Source: Oculatella sp. LEGE 06141
GTDB taxonomy: Bacteria; Cyanobacteriota; Cyanobacteriia; Elainellales; Elainellaceae
Assembly: GCF_015207605.1 (NCBI RefSeq)
Contig: NZ_JADEWO010000008.1
Location: 104,258 to 168,257, forward strand
Length of the DNA: 64,000 bases
Direction: 5' to 3'
Below are positions 54,274 through 64,000 of this stretch, in pieces (the stretch's first letter is position 1; each line of letters opens with the position of its first letter). The position numbers and the translations under genes were made by a program. The notes under the pieces were generated by a model, which was not told where the DNA came from, ran no database searches, and saw only the letters and a list, made by a program, of their open reading frames with translations.

Positions 54274-54422
54274 TTCATTTCGTTTCCAAACGAGCAGAAG
54301 CAGTGTCCAGCGTAACCGTTGATCGTCCTCATCGCCAAAATCAGCCACTTGAACCGCCATGCCAGGTCAACGATTTCCTTAAAAAGATGTAAACTTTTAT
54401 TAATAAACAACTTATCAGCGCC

Positions 54423-54851
54423 ATGACTAACCACCTCGGATTTGGAAAACCGCAGCCGCAGCCAAAATCGTCAACCCGGTCTACAAAACGGGCTGAAGCC
54501 GCCAAGCAGTATGATCAGATGAAGGCAGACGGTATTCCAGAGTTTGAAGTCTATATTCGTATTGCCGGGAAGAAGAACTGGTATCCAGTGGGGGCGATCG
54601 CTGTAAAACGCTCCAGCCAAATCAATCACGCCATCTTTGATAGTCAAGAGCAACTGCTTCAGGGAGCCTTTCGGCTATTTCCGGTCTTGCGGAAGCACCA
54701 GCAGCAATTAGAATACGGCTACCGACTCAAGGAATTTAAAGACGATCCGATTCAACTGGCAGAACCCTCTAAAGCCAGGAGCGCTGGCGGCCTTCAGGCG
54801 GCAGTGTCCCAAATTCAATCTGGTATTTCGGCTCTGTTCAAGCGGCGCTAA
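54423..54851 (+). CDS. HHL1-like protein
   Basis: The 142-residue protein resembles the cyanobacterial homologues of plant HHL1 (hypersensitive to high light 1): a basic N-terminus, then AAKQYDQMKADGIPEFEVYI, RIAGKKNWYPVGAIAVKRSS, and LLQGAFRLFPVLRKHQQQLE with GYRLKEF. In plants HHL1 takes part in photosystem II repair under high light. The cyanobacterial protein lacks the plant membrane anchor and its role is not established. The family supports the phototroph assignment. Confidence 0.8.
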   Translation: MTNHLGFGKPQPQPKSSTRSTKRAEAAKQYDQMKADGIPEFEVYIRIAGKKNWYPVGAIAVKRSSQINHAIFDSQEQLLQGAFRLFPVLRKHQQQLEYGYRLKEFKDDPIQLAEPSKARSAGGLQAAVSQIQSGISALFKRR

Positions 54852-54924
54852 GCCTAGAAGACGGACAATAAAACTGAGTCTCTATACAAAAGAGCGTTGC
54901 CGATTCAATGTATGAATTTCGTAA

Positions 54925-54944
54925 GGGTATGCCCTACCATACCC
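54925..54944 (+). terminator. Hairpin downstream of the HHL1-like gene
   Basis: GGGTATG (54925-54931) and CATACCC (54938-54944) pair around six bases, 74 bases beyond the stop codon. It has no T-run, so it is only a possible terminator. Confidence 0.35.
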
Positions 54945-55012
54945 CTCAAGTAGCAATGTCTGTGAATCGTACTTGTATTTGGCAATATCGGGAATTTATA
55001 AAAGAGTGAGAC

Positions 55013-55414
55013 ATGGGACAGTTAGAACGCTTAGTTTTGATGGCAGAAGATGAATTGACGCAATACAGCACCGACGCTCGCAAGATCGAGAAGTTGCGGC
55101 AAAAGATTGGGCTATCGGTGCCGTTGCAAGAGCAACGCCAGGTTAAAGAAGCATTGCTGGCAGAAATGCCTACTGACTTTGTGAGTCAACTCATTGAAAC
55201 TCAACGGCAAACAGTAGCGCTACCGTTTTGGGGAATTGCCGGACTTGGTCTGCTGTTGGGCATTTCGTTTACCCAACCGTTGGACTTCATTGCTACGGTA
55301 GCAGGAGGCTTCATTGCGTTCAAAATTCAAAAACGGGGCTGGAGGCTACAGGCCAAGCGACTGGTGTTACAGACGCTAGAAGAGATTGAAACTCGAATGA
55401 CGGCCTCAACCTGA
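55013..55414 (+). CDS. Small membrane protein with N-terminal coiled coil
   Basis: The 133-residue protein has a charged helical N-terminus (about 1-65, with DARKIEKLRQKIGL), two closely spaced hydrophobic segments (about 70-86 and 91-105, WGIAGLGLLLGISF and FIATVAGGFIAFKI), and a basic amphipathic C-terminal helix. AGAGTGAGAC precedes the ATG. I do not recognise a family. It is co-directional with the HHL1-like gene upstream but separated by a hairpin. Confidence 0.8.
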   Translation: MGQLERLVLMAEDELTQYSTDARKIEKLRQKIGLSVPLQEQRQVKEALLAEMPTDFVSQLIETQRQTVALPFWGIAGLGLLLGISFTQPLDFIATVAGGFIAFKIQKRGWRLQAKRLVLQTLEEIETRMTAST

Positions 55415-56464
55415 GAGAAATTCAGAGGGTTAGGGCGCGATCGCGCAACGGGTCAGAGGTCTGAGTTCAATCTGCTCGTGTGAAGGCAAAAATGGGTGTA
55501 GGGATTGAGGCAGGACGGAAACGTTTCAGTCTGTGAAAACCAGGCTTTGATTCCTGGAAAATGATCAGTCTTGTAAATAGGGCTGACTGACTTGAGGGCG
55601 ATCGCCACTCAAATTGATTTTCGGCGGTGCTGAATCGTGATATGAATCTGCCTCTATCTGCCCAACTCTAGGGAACGCCCGAACCTTCAAACTTCCTCAG
55701 AATTGGGGATGTAGGGGCCAATTAGAGCCATGACCGCTCAACGATTCATCCATTTGGCAACGCCTGGTTTTCCATCATTAACAACAATTAGCTTAACTGC
55801 AGTTCCCAGGCGGCTCGTTTCAAGCATACCGACTGGTAGTAATCACTTGATGAGCTGTTTTAGCAGTCAATTACAGTGGAAAGAGGGTAGTACATACCGT
55901 TTTATAACAGCTTCTAACAACTACAACCAGCGTCTCCGTTCAGCCATATTGCTCAAAATCTCAGTTTTTTGATGAGCAAAAACGTACTTCCCCACGGGAA
56001 AGATAGTAGCTATAGAGAGTTTTCCTATTCGTTAAAACTATGCAACAAAATCTTTCGGTCTTTCTTGTTAAATTCGCTTAGGTAAAGGATCGTCTTAGAA
56101 GATGTTTGAAACGTAGCAAATGTGTTGCATTAGCCCTCGTTTTTGTTACATCCAAAGGGCTTTAAGCCTCTCGATTCTGCGGACTTAAAGCCAATTCGGG
56201 TTGAAAAGATCAGTGAGATGAAGGCTCCGTCAAAGCCCACCATTGGGGAATTTAAGGAGCAATTCAAGGCGCACTCAGCACGTTCAAAGCATTCTCATAA
56301 TCATTCATTAAGACCGAAGCATTTTCGGCTTCAATATATCAATTTTGGATGGAGCAGATAAACCTACTTCATCCAAAGATAGCGTATGCGTCGTTGTATC
56401 AAACGGTGCCTTGGTTTAACCGTACCCATCAAGCCACTAAGAGTAAGCCTCGGAAATCTGTAAC
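55415..56464. other. 1-kb gene-poor leader of the giant repeat protein
   Basis: No gene is certain here. A plus-strand frame from ATG 56218 (or TTG 56143) to 56361 encodes a basic, His-rich peptide (KAHSARSKHSHNHSLRPKHF) that may be real but lacks a ribosome binding site. An 80-codon frame at 55730 looks non-coding. At 56098-56137 lies the second copy of the 40-bp sequence seen at 52558. The promoter of the downstream gene should be in the last 400 bases. Confidence 0.4.
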
Positions 56465-59400
56465 ATGCTTTACCCATCTATTCTATTCATTGATTCTACT
56501 GTTGATAATTATCAGAGCCTTTTAGCTGAGATTGAATCAACAACGCAGTCTTTCATCTTAAATTGTGAACAAGATGGTGTTCAGCAAATAACCCGTGTGC
56601 TTGCCGAGCATCCTGATTGCAAGACAGTGCATATCATTTCCCACGGTTCTCCGGGTTGTCTTCATCTTGGGCAAACACAGCTCAGCCTGGATACCCTCGA
56701 TCGCTATGCCTGGGATCTAAAATATTGGTTCACTTCGCTTCTTTACCCTGCTCCATCGCTCCTCCTCTACGGCTGTAGTGTTGCCGCTGGAGATGCTGGA
56801 GCCGAGTTTGTTGAAAAGCTTCACCAGTTGACTGGCGCGCAGATCGCAGCATCTACCTCTCTCGTTGGTGCTGATTCGCTAGGTGGCAGTTGGCAGCTTG
56901 ACTACAGGCTGGGATCAATTCAAGCCATCCTTCCGATCGCCCCATCTGCTTTGGCAGCCTATGAAGGAGTGTTAGCACCGCCTGTTATTAATGACAGCGT
57001 CACGCTCCCCCGTACTGTGGATGAAGATCAAACTCTGTCCATTACAGGGCTTTCGGTGAGTGATGCAGATGTAGCAGATATTCAGACTGTTACTCTCTCG
57101 GTTGCTCAGGGCATCTTAAACCTTGCTTCAACCACTGGTTTGAGTGGCATTACAGGAACCGGGACAGGTAGCGTTAGCTTTTCAGGTACGGTATCTGCGG
57201 TCAATGCTGCTCTGGCTGGAGTCTCATATACACCGGGGCTAGACTATAGCGGCAATGAGACGTTAGCCATTACGGTGAACGATGGAACGCAGTCGGCTTT
57301 ACGCAATGTGGCGATCGCTGTCACTCCAGTCAACGATGCCCCAACCATCGCCCCATCTGGGATCAGCATTGCAGAAGGAAGTAATGGCTTCTTTACCCGC
57401 AGCAACTTTGGTATTGCTGATGTTGATAATGAAGATGTACAAATTATTGTCAAACTCGGGAGTCTACCTGGCAAAGGGTATCTGACGTTCAACGGCAATT
57501 TCCTGGTGGTCGGTTCTACCTTTTCCTACGACCAGATTGCCCAATTGCGATATGTTCACGATGGTACTCAAACGACAGCACCAGGAGGGACGAGCGACAG
57601 CTTCACGATCACCGTTGACGATGGTGCAGGTGGAACCCTTCCAGCAACCACTATTCCAATTACAATTACTCCAGTCAACCAATTACCAACAGTCATTGGT
57701 ACAAATACTCTTTATGAAGGAGAAACCAACCACCTAATTTCGATTTCCATTAGCGATCCCGACCAAACGGCGGCTAACTACACGATTGAAATTCTCAGTC
57801 TACCTGTAGACGGTGTGTTAAGACTGGGTGGCACAGCCGTTACAGTTGGGCAAACGTTGAGTTCTGCCGATCTGGCAAATCTTACCTATAGCCACGATGG
57901 CAACGACAAAAACTTTGGTAATCCCCCACCCGACAGCTTTACCGTTCGGGTTACAGACGATGGTGGTGGCACTGGGACTCCAGGGTCTACCACGGCAACC
58001 ATCAACCTCAACATTCAGCCCAACAATGACGATCCCGTTCTTGTCACTAACACAGGCTTAAGCCTCAACACTCTTGATGGCTTAACCAAAATCATTACCT
58101 CTGCTGATTTAAGTGTCACCGATCCAGACTCAGCAACGACTCAACTCACTTATAACCTCACTGCTGCTCCCAATCCAGCCATTGGGGGATTGGAACGGAA
58201 TAATGGCGCTGCCTGGGTAAGCATCGGTGTCGGTGCCAGCTTTACGCAAGACGATCTGAATGACGGTCGAGTTCGTTACCGATTTCACAAAGACTCCACA
58301 GGCAACGAAAGCTTTACCGATAGTTTTAGCTTTCAGGTGCGCGATGGCGAAATTCGCGAATATCCTTCGACACGGGAAGGTGGTATCTGGACAACGGATG
58401 GTTCTAGCCTACAAACCCTCACCTTCAACATCAGTATTGATGTTCCACCTACTGCGACTGGGGGTAGCGGCGGCATTCAGAACCCAACTATTGTGGGTAA
58501 TGCTCCTCCCGTCACCGATTTAAACACAGGCATTGCTGGCCTAAATGAAGGTAGCTCGACCGTTATTACGAGTGCCCTGTTGCACACAACAGATACCGAT
58601 AATGTCCCCAGTGGCATTGTCTATCGTATTACCAGCCTACCGACCAGTGGTGTAATCAAGCTTAACGGTGTGTCTCTGGGTTTGTACGGTTCGTTTACTC
58701 AAGCGGATATTGACAGCAATCGAGTCACCTTTGACCACGCAGGTAACGAAGACTTCGTCGATAATTTCCGCTTCACGGTTAGCGATGGCACCAACGTCAC
58801 CTTTGAGCAAACTTTCACCATTGATGTCACCCCAGTAAACGATGCACCAACGGTTACTACCAGCGGTTCGCCGTTTCTGTCTGAAGCAGGTACGCTCATC
58901 ATCAATAACGCCTACCTCTCGCTTGGTGATGTTGATGGCACAGGCGAAAAGTCAGGAATCGGCTTTGCCACTCCCAACGTTCTGACATTTCAGATTGTCA
59001 CGTTGCCGACTCATGGAGTGCTGCAAGTCGATCAAGGCAGCGGCTTTGTGACGGTCACATCCAGTACGATCCTTACCAAAGCGCAGTTGGATGGCGGTAA
59101 ACTGCGCTACATTCACGATGGTACAGAAAACTTTACCGATAGTTTCGCGGTTCAGGCAAACGACAATACTGGTACGCCCAACAATCTCAGTACCGTTAAG
59201 ACAGTTAATCTTACTATTGCCTCTCTCAACGATGATCCTGCCTTTGCCTCCTCTACACCATTGACGGTTGCAGAAGCTGGGAGTGGCACTATTAAAGGTT
59301 TAAACGGAGTTGCAGGTAATGAACCCCACCTGCTTTATACTGACCCTGATAACACCACGATCCAGCGGCAGTATCGCATCACCAGTGCTACCGGGTATGG

Positions 59401-62400
59401 TACTCTCTTTCTAAACGGGAAGGCATTATCGCTAGGCAGTGTCTTCACTCAGGCCGATCTGGATAATAACCGCATCACCTATACCCATAATGGGTCAGAA
59501 CACTATACTGATGGATTTAAATTTACGGTAAGTGATGGCGGTGGTGCTGCTGTTCCAGGAACCTACAGTATTGCCATCACACCAACCAATGACCCGCCGA
59601 CCCTGACGGTACCAGGCACTCAAACCTTTGGAACAACAACACCCCTCATCTTCAGCACGGCTAACGGCAATGCGATCGCCATTGATGATGTAGACTTAGC
59701 AACCATCGATCTCGGTGAAACCGACATCATTAAAGTCACACTTGACCTCCAGGCCGGCGGTGCCACCTATGCAAGCAGTAGCTTAACGCTGGGTTCAATC
59801 GCTGGAGTGACGATTGTAGAAGGTACCAATGGTACAAGTGGCAAGATTACCATTCAGGGTACGTTGGCAAATGTCCGAACGGCGCTGGAAGGACTTCAGG
59901 TGCAGGTGCCAACAGACGAAGATCGGACTCTCTCTCTTGTCGTAACGGTCGATGATTTGTTGAACGGTGCGCTTGGCTCCCCTGCAATCACTGGGGAAAA
60001 GGTAACAAAGGCGATCGCCATTCAGGCTAGCAACGTCAACGATGCGCCCGTCATCACTAACCCAGCAACCGTGACAGTCAATGAAGATACTGTGCTGGCT
60101 TTTACAGGTGGCAATACCATTTCGGTAAGTGATGCAGATACCTTTGATTCCACCAATAATACTGTCATCCTGACGGTGACAAGCGGCAGACTATCGCTAA
60201 CCAATACCAGCCTGATTACTGGTGGAGCCAACAACAGCAGCACAATTACCCTCAAGGGTAGCCTCATCGCTATCAATACCGTTCTGGCAGGGTTAACTTA
60301 CCAGGGCACTAGCAACTTCAACGGTAGCGACACGTTGACCATTGTCACGAATGACCAGGGAAATTTGGGGACGGGCGGCGCGCAGACTGCAACACAAACC
60401 GTTGGCATTACTGTTACCCCCGTCAATGATGCGCCATCATTGGTTGCCCCTACAGTAACGCAGGTGATTGCTGACATTAATCCACTGATCTTTAATACAG
60501 CTAATGGCAACGCTATCACTATCGATGACATTGCCGACCTCAACAACAACGGGGTAGACACGTTTACTGTCACGCTAAACGTATCTGATGGCATATTAAC
60601 GGCTGCTTCGTCGGGTGCGGTTCTGAGTGGAAATACTACAGCAACACTCACCATTACAGGCACGAAAGCTCAAGTCAATGCGGCTCTTGATGGTTTAAGC
60701 TACTCGCCAAGCAACTTCAACTCTGAGCAGGTGGTGAACCTGGGCATTACCGTCAACGACAATGCCAATGGCGGCACAGCCGTTGGTGGCGTGGGTAGTG
60801 CCCTCACAGTGACTCGAAATGTCACCATTAATGTCAGCGCTGACAACGACGCTCCAATCATTACGGCACCCACTAGCGTGGTTGTCGCAGAAGAAGCCCA
60901 AATTATCCTTTCTGGTGCTAATCTGATCTCCTTTGACGACCCAGACGACTTCGGCGGTACGCTGGAAGTCACGTTGGGAGTGGCAAAAGGAACGCTAACC
61001 CTCGGTTCAACCGCAGGCATCACCTTCGTTAGTGGTAACGGTACGGGCAATGCCTCGATGGTTATTCGAGGTACCGAATCGGCGCTTAACGCGGCACTGA
61101 ATGGGCTGCGCTATCAAGGTAACCTCGATTTCAATGGTCCTGATTCGTTATCTATTCAGGTCAATGACTTGGGGAATACAGGCAGCGGCGGCAATAAAAT
61201 TGTGACCCGACTTGTAGGAATCACAGTTACCCCAGTTAATGATGCACCGACGCGTACCAGTGCGACGACCACACTGTTGGCAGTTGCGGAAGATACTTCG
61301 GCTCCTGTAGGTAGCACCGTTACAAGCTTGTTCAGCGGCAACTTCCAGGATGTTAAAGATAATCAAACGGCTGTAGGGGGTTCATCTGCCAATGGTTTAG
61401 CGGGTGTCGCCATTACAAACAATACTGCCACAGCCGCTCAAGGGGTATGGCAGTGGTCTACCAATGGTACGACCTGGACTACGATTGGTGCTCTCTCAAC
61501 GACCTCTGCGTTGGTGCTATCTGCCAGCACTCAAGTGCGCTTTTTGCCTGCTGCTAATTTCAATGGCACGCCTGGAAGTTTGACGGTACGCCTGATTGAT
61601 GATTCCTCTGGAGCTGTAACCTCTGGTACTACAGTCAACGTCTCAACCAGTGGTGGCATCACGCAATACAGTAATAGCAGCAATGCTGTCACCCTTAACA
61701 CCAGCGTCACTGCGGTTAATGATGCTCCGATCGCCACAGGCTCTTCAACGTTAGACGCTATCAATGAAGATGCGGTCAGCCCTCCAGGGCAAACGGTATC
61801 GGGCCTGTTCACAGCAAGATTTTCAGATATCGCTGATCAGGTAGCAGGCGGTTCATCTGCTAATACATTGGCCGGAATTGCAATTGTCAGCAATCCCACA
61901 ACCCCCACCCAGGGAACCTGGGAATATTTCAATGGCAGTATATGGCAATCTGTTGGTAGCCGCAGCAGTAGTAATGCACTACTAGTCACTTCAGCTCATA
62001 GCTTGCGGTTTGTTCCTGCTGCTAATTTCAACGGTTCCGTTCCAGCACTCAACGTGCATTTAATTGACAACTCTGCTGGAGCTGTGACAACTGGGACAAT
62101 TGTTGACCTGAGCGGAGCTGGGTCAACCGGGGGCACGACCCGCTATAGTGCCAATACGGTACCGCTCAACAGCACCATTAATGCAATTAATGATGCACCT
62201 ACACTAGGCAATCTCGGTGGTACCGTTGCGTTCACTGAAAACGGGGCGGCAGTGATTCTAGATGGAGATGCGATCGCTAACGATATCGAACTGGGAGGGC
62301 TAAACAATTGGAATGGTGCCACCCTGACCCTAGGTCGTCAAGGAGGAAGCAATAGCGAAGATGCATTCGGCAACAGCGGCACGCTCGGCACCTTAACCCA

Positions 62401-64000
62401 GGGGGCTAGCTTCGTTGTGAACGGAATCACCATTGGTACGGTCACAAGCAACAACAATGGCACCCTTGTTCTGGCTTTCAACGGCAATGCCACCACTGCT
62501 CTGATCAATAGTGCCCTCCAGCAAATTACCTACCGTAACACCAGCGAAGATCCCCCAACCTCGGTGGCGATCGCCTACATCCTTAGCGATGGCAATACGG
62601 GTGCTCAGGGTATCAGCGGTGCTTTGACGGCTACTGGAACAGTGACGGTCAACATTACACCTATTAACGATGCACCCGTAGTCGGTGCTGGAGCAACACT
62701 GGCCTATACCGAAAACCAGCCAGCTCGGGTGATTGATAACACTGTAACCTTGAGTGACGTAGACGATACTCACATCGCATCAGCCACCGTCACTATTAGC
62801 AGTGGATTCACAGCAGGCGATGTTTTGGCGGCTGTCACTACTGGCACCAATATCACAGCAAGCTATAACAGCAGCACAGGGGTTTTGACGCTCTCTGGCA
62901 CAGATACCTTAGCGCGTTACCAACAGGTTATGCGTTCAGTGACCTACCTCAGCACTAGCGAAACTCCAACCGTAACGGCAAACACTCGTACTGTTACCTG
63001 GCAAGTTACAGATGCTAACTCAGATGGTGCTGGAGCTGCGAGTAGCGCACCTGCCATTAGCACGATTACTGTGAATGCTCTGCCTGATCCGGTCAATGAC
63101 ACCTTTAGCGTCAACGAAGATACGCTGTTGAGCGGCAGCGTTGCCGATGCGGATGTTGGCGACGGGCCAGCCACCTATACCGTAACCGTTGCTCCTAATC
63201 GCGGTGTTCTCAACTTCAATCCGGATGGCAGCTTTACCTATACACCTAACCCAGATTTCAATGGGACTGATACCTTCACCTATCAGGTGAAAGATGCGAA
63301 TGGGGATATTGGAACGGCGATCGCCACGATTACAGTAAATCCGGTTGCAGACATTGCCAACGATAACAGCATTACGAAGGAAGATACTCCAGTCACGATT
63401 TCAGTCCTCAGTAATGACACCTTTGCCCTAGGAGCAACTGTCTCTGCGGTTACCAACGGCAGCAACGGCACAGTGGTGATCAACCCGAACGGGACGGTTA
63501 CCTATACGCCCAATCCTAATTTCTTTGGATCGGACAGCTTTACCTACACCGTTACATCAGGCGGTGTGACTGAAACGGCCAGCGTCACCGTTACAGTCGA
63601 TGCGGTTCCTGACCCCGTTGACGATACGTTCAGCACCAATGAAGATACGCTGTTGAGCGGCAGCGTTGCCGATGCGGATGTTGGCGACGGGCCAGCCACC
63701 TATACCGTAACCGTTGCTCCTAATCGCGGTGTTCTCAACTTCAATCCGGATGGCAGCTTTACCTATACACCTAACCCAGATTTCAATGGGACTGATACCT
63801 TCACGTATCAGGTGAAAGATGCGAATGGGGATATTGGAACGGCGATCGCCACGATTACAGTAAATCCGGTTGCAGACATTGCCAACGACACGGGTACGAC
63901 CAATGAAGACACACCCGTTACTATCTCGGTTCTGAACAATGACAGCTTTGCCCCTGGAGCCACGGTTACAGGTGTGACCAATGGCAGCAACGGCACAGTG
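56465..64000 (+). CDS. Giant DUF4347/cadherin-like repeat surface protein, 3' end beyond window
   Basis: From ATG 56465 the frame is open for 2512 codons to the window end. Residues 1-165 are a DUF4347 domain: FIDSTVDNYQSLL, VHIISHGSPGCLHLG, LLLYGCSVAAGDAG and TGAQIAAST. From about 180 onward come many tandem immunoglobulin/cadherin-like modules of roughly 95-120 residues, linked by VNDAPT-type junctions and ending in VTDDG/VSDG edges, close to CSPG/NG2-type repeats. A distinct module near 1925-2052 (GGLNNWNGATLTLGRQGG) is typical of DUF4347 proteins. From about 2190 the modules change to VCBS/tandem-95 type (NPDGSFTYTPNPDFNGTDTF). Such proteins are usually exported by type I secretion and act in adhesion or as cell-surface fibres; the secretion signal would lie in the missing C-terminus. 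Confidence 0.93.
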   Translation, partial: MLYPSILFIDSTVDNYQSLLAEIESTTQSFILNCEQDGVQQITRVLAEHPDCKTVHIISHGSPGCLHLGQTQLSLDTLDRYAWDLKYWFTSLLYPAPSLLLYGCSVAAGDAGAEFVEKLHQLTGAQIAASTSLVGADSLGGSWQLDYRLGSIQAILPIAPSALAAYEGVLAPPVINDSVTLPRTVDEDQTLSITGLSVSDADVADIQTVTLSVAQGILNLASTTGLSGITGTGTGSVSFSGTVSAVNAALAGVSYTPGLDYSGNETLAITVNDGTQSALRNVAIAVTPVNDAPTIAPSGISIAEGSNGFFTRSNFGIADVDNEDVQIIVKLGSLPGKGYLTFNGNFLVVGSTFSYDQIAQLRYVHDGTQTTAPGGTSDSFTITVDDGAGGTLPATTIPITITPVNQLPTVIGTNTLYEGETNHLISISISDPDQTAANYTIEILSLPVDGVLRLGGTAVTVGQTLSSADLANLTYSHDGNDKNFGNPPPDSFTVRVTDDGGGTGTPGSTTATINLNIQPNNDDPVLVTNTGLSLNTLDGLTKIITSADLSVTDPDSATTQLTYNLTAAPNPAIGGLERNNGAAWVSIGVGASFTQDDLNDGRVRYRFHKDSTGNESFTDSFSFQVRDGEIREYPSTREGGIWTTDGSSLQTLTFNISIDVPPTATGGSGGIQNPTIVGNAPPVTDLNTGIAGLNEGSSTVITSALLHTTDTDNVPSGIVYRITSLPTSGVIKLNGVSLGLYGSFTQADIDSNRVTFDHAGNEDFVDNFRFTVSDGTNVTFEQTFTIDVTPVNDAPTVTTSGSPFLSEAGTLIINNAYLSLGDVDGTGEKSGIGFATPNVLTFQIVTLPTHGVLQVDQGSGFVTVTSSTILTKAQLDGGKLRYIHDGTENFTDSFAVQANDNTGTPNNLSTVKTVNLTIASLNDDPAFASSTPLTVAEAGSGTIKGLNGVAGNEPHLLYTDPDNTTIQRQYRITSATGYGTLFLNGKALSLGSVFTQADLDNNRITYTHNGSEHYTDGFKFTVSDGGGAAVPGTYSIAITPTNDPPTLTVPGTQTFGTTTPLIFSTANGNAIAIDDVDLATIDLGETDIIKVTLDLQAGGATYASSSLTLGSIAGVTIVEGTNGTSGKITIQGTLANVRTALEGLQVQVPTDEDRTLSLVVTVDDLLNGALGSPAITGEKVTKAIAIQASNVNDAPVITNPATVTVNEDTVLAFTGGNTISVSDADTFDSTNNTVILTVTSGRLSLTNTSLITGGANNSSTITLKGSLIAINTVLAGLTYQGTSNFNGSDTLTIVTNDQGNLGTGGAQTATQTVGITVTPVNDAPSLVAPTVTQVIADINPLIFNTANGNAITIDDIADLNNNGVDTFTVTLNVSDGILTAASSGAVLSGNTTATLTITGTKAQVNAALDGLSYSPSNFNSEQVVNLGITVNDNANGGTAVGGVGSALTVTRNVTINVSADNDAPIITAPTSVVVAEEAQIILSGANLISFDDPDDFGGTLEVTLGVAKGTLTLGSTAGITFVSGNGTGNASMVIRGTESALNAALNGLRYQGNLDFNGPDSLSIQVNDLGNTGSGGNKIVTRLVGITVTPVNDAPTRTSATTTLLAVAEDTSAPVGSTVTSLFSGNFQDVKDNQTAVGGSSANGLAGVAITNNTATAAQGVWQWSTNGTTWTTIGALSTTSALVLSASTQVRFLPAANFNGTPGSLTVRLIDDSSGAVTSGTTVNVSTSGGITQYSNSSNAVTLNTSVTAVNDAPIATGSSTLDAINEDAVSPPGQTVSGLFTARFSDIADQVAGGSSANTLAGIAIVSNPTTPTQGTWEYFNGSIWQSVGSRSSSNALLVTSAHSLRFVPAANFNGSVPALNVHLIDNSAGAVTTGTIVDLSGAGSTGGTTRYSANTVPLNSTINAINDAPTLGNLGGTVAFTENGAAVILDGDAIANDIELGGLNNWNGATLTLGRQGGSNSEDAFGNSGTLGTLTQGASFVVNGITIGTVTSNNNGTLVLAFNGNATTALINSALQQITYRNTSEDPPTSVAIAYILSDGNTGAQGISGALTATGTVTVNITPINDAPVVGAGATLAYTENQPARVIDNTVTLSDVDDTHIASATVTISSGFTAGDVLAAVTTGTNITASYNSSTGVLTLSGTDTLARYQQVMRSVTYLSTSETPTVTANTRTVTWQVTDANSDGAGAASSAPAISTITVNALPDPVNDTFSVNEDTLLSGSVADADVGDGPATYTVTVAPNRGVLNFNPDGSFTYTPNPDFNGTDTFTYQVKDANGDIGTAIATITVNPVADIANDNSITKEDTPVTISVLSNDTFALGATVSAVTNGSNGTVVINPNGTVTYTPNPNFFGSDSFTYTVTSGGVTETASVTVTVDAVPDPVDDTFSTNEDTLLSGSVADADVGDGPATYTVTVAPNRGVLNFNPDGSFTYTPNPDFNGTDTFTYQVKDANGDIGTAIATITVNPVADIANDTGTTNEDTPVTISVLNNDSFAPGATVTGVTNGSNGTV
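63116..63888 (+). repeat. Near-identical 248-bp direct repeat inside the surface protein gene
   Basis: Bases 63116-63363 and 63641-63888 match except for one synonymous change (C at 63280, G at 63805). The spacing is 525 bases, exactly 175 codons, so the frame is kept. The other modules are far more diverged, so this pair is recent or kept uniform by gene conversion. Confidence 0.9.

Noticed and set aside
55730..55972. 80-codon plus-strand frame
   Set aside because: It has no ribosome binding site, a random-looking composition and no recognisable motif.
60022..63996. Several minus-strand frames of 60-126 codons opposite the giant surface protein
   Set aside because: All lie antisense to one long uninterrupted gene; they come from its biased Asn/Asp/Thr/Gly codon use.

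Overview
The window reads as chromosomal DNA of a filamentous or otherwise complex cyanobacterium, probably of the Leptolyngbya/Oscillatoriales type. The palindrome GCGATCGC (HIP1) recurs throughout. Very large PAS/GAF sensor kinases and a Ser/Thr-kinase/histidine-kinase fusion are present, together with an HHL1-like protein otherwise known from oxygenic phototrophs and a DUF4347 giant surface protein. No rRNA, tRNA, CRISPR array or intact insertion sequence was seen. The genus is an inference from gene content only.

Layout. 1-3403 (minus): an S8-protease/LysM/glycine-zipper protein followed after 4 bases by a partial unknown gene. 3834-7856 (minus): a giant multicopper oxidase. Divergent from it (8285-14086, plus): an 18-bp palindrome, a small XRE regulator and an overlapping hybrid sensor kinase. 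14475-17906 (minus): SDR, GMC oxidoreductase and alpha/beta hydrolase. 18116-26560 (minus): an OmpR-type regulator lacking its phospho-acceptor Asp, a DsbA-like protein, and a NarL-type regulator overlapping a 2017-residue Ser/Thr-kinase/AAA/GAF/PAS/histidine-kinase fusion. 27042-29496: an FMN-binding PNPOx-like protein divergent from a MocR/PdxR-type regulator. 29857-30561: a sugar transferase. 30827-33961 (minus): a single-chain phosphorelay with its own DNA-binding domain.

34.0-47.9 kb is an accessory island of small redox and detoxification genes: SnoaL-like, DUF4188, NmrA-like, three intact SDRs, Atu4866-type lipoprotein, a second alpha/beta hydrolase, TspO-like, VOC and DUF1579 proteins, plus AraC and TetR regulators. 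It also holds gene debris: an SDR::AraC chimera, a second AraC fragment, a broken SDR, a transposase remnant and dispersed repeats. The two AraC fragments both break at a GCGATCG core, which suggests rearrangement at HIP1 sites.

48.1-64.0 kb: an orphan six-PAS sensor kinase, a GT39-type membrane glycosyltransferase divergent from an HHL1-like gene, a small membrane protein, a 1-kb stretch without a confident gene, and the first 2512 codons of a DUF4347/cadherin-like repeat protein that runs off the right edge.

The strongest candidates for something new are the HIP1-junction gene chimera, the protease-LysM-glycine-zipper protein with its tightly linked partner, the palindrome-controlled XRE/hybrid-kinase pair facing the multicopper oxidase, and the response regulator with a lost phosphorylation site.
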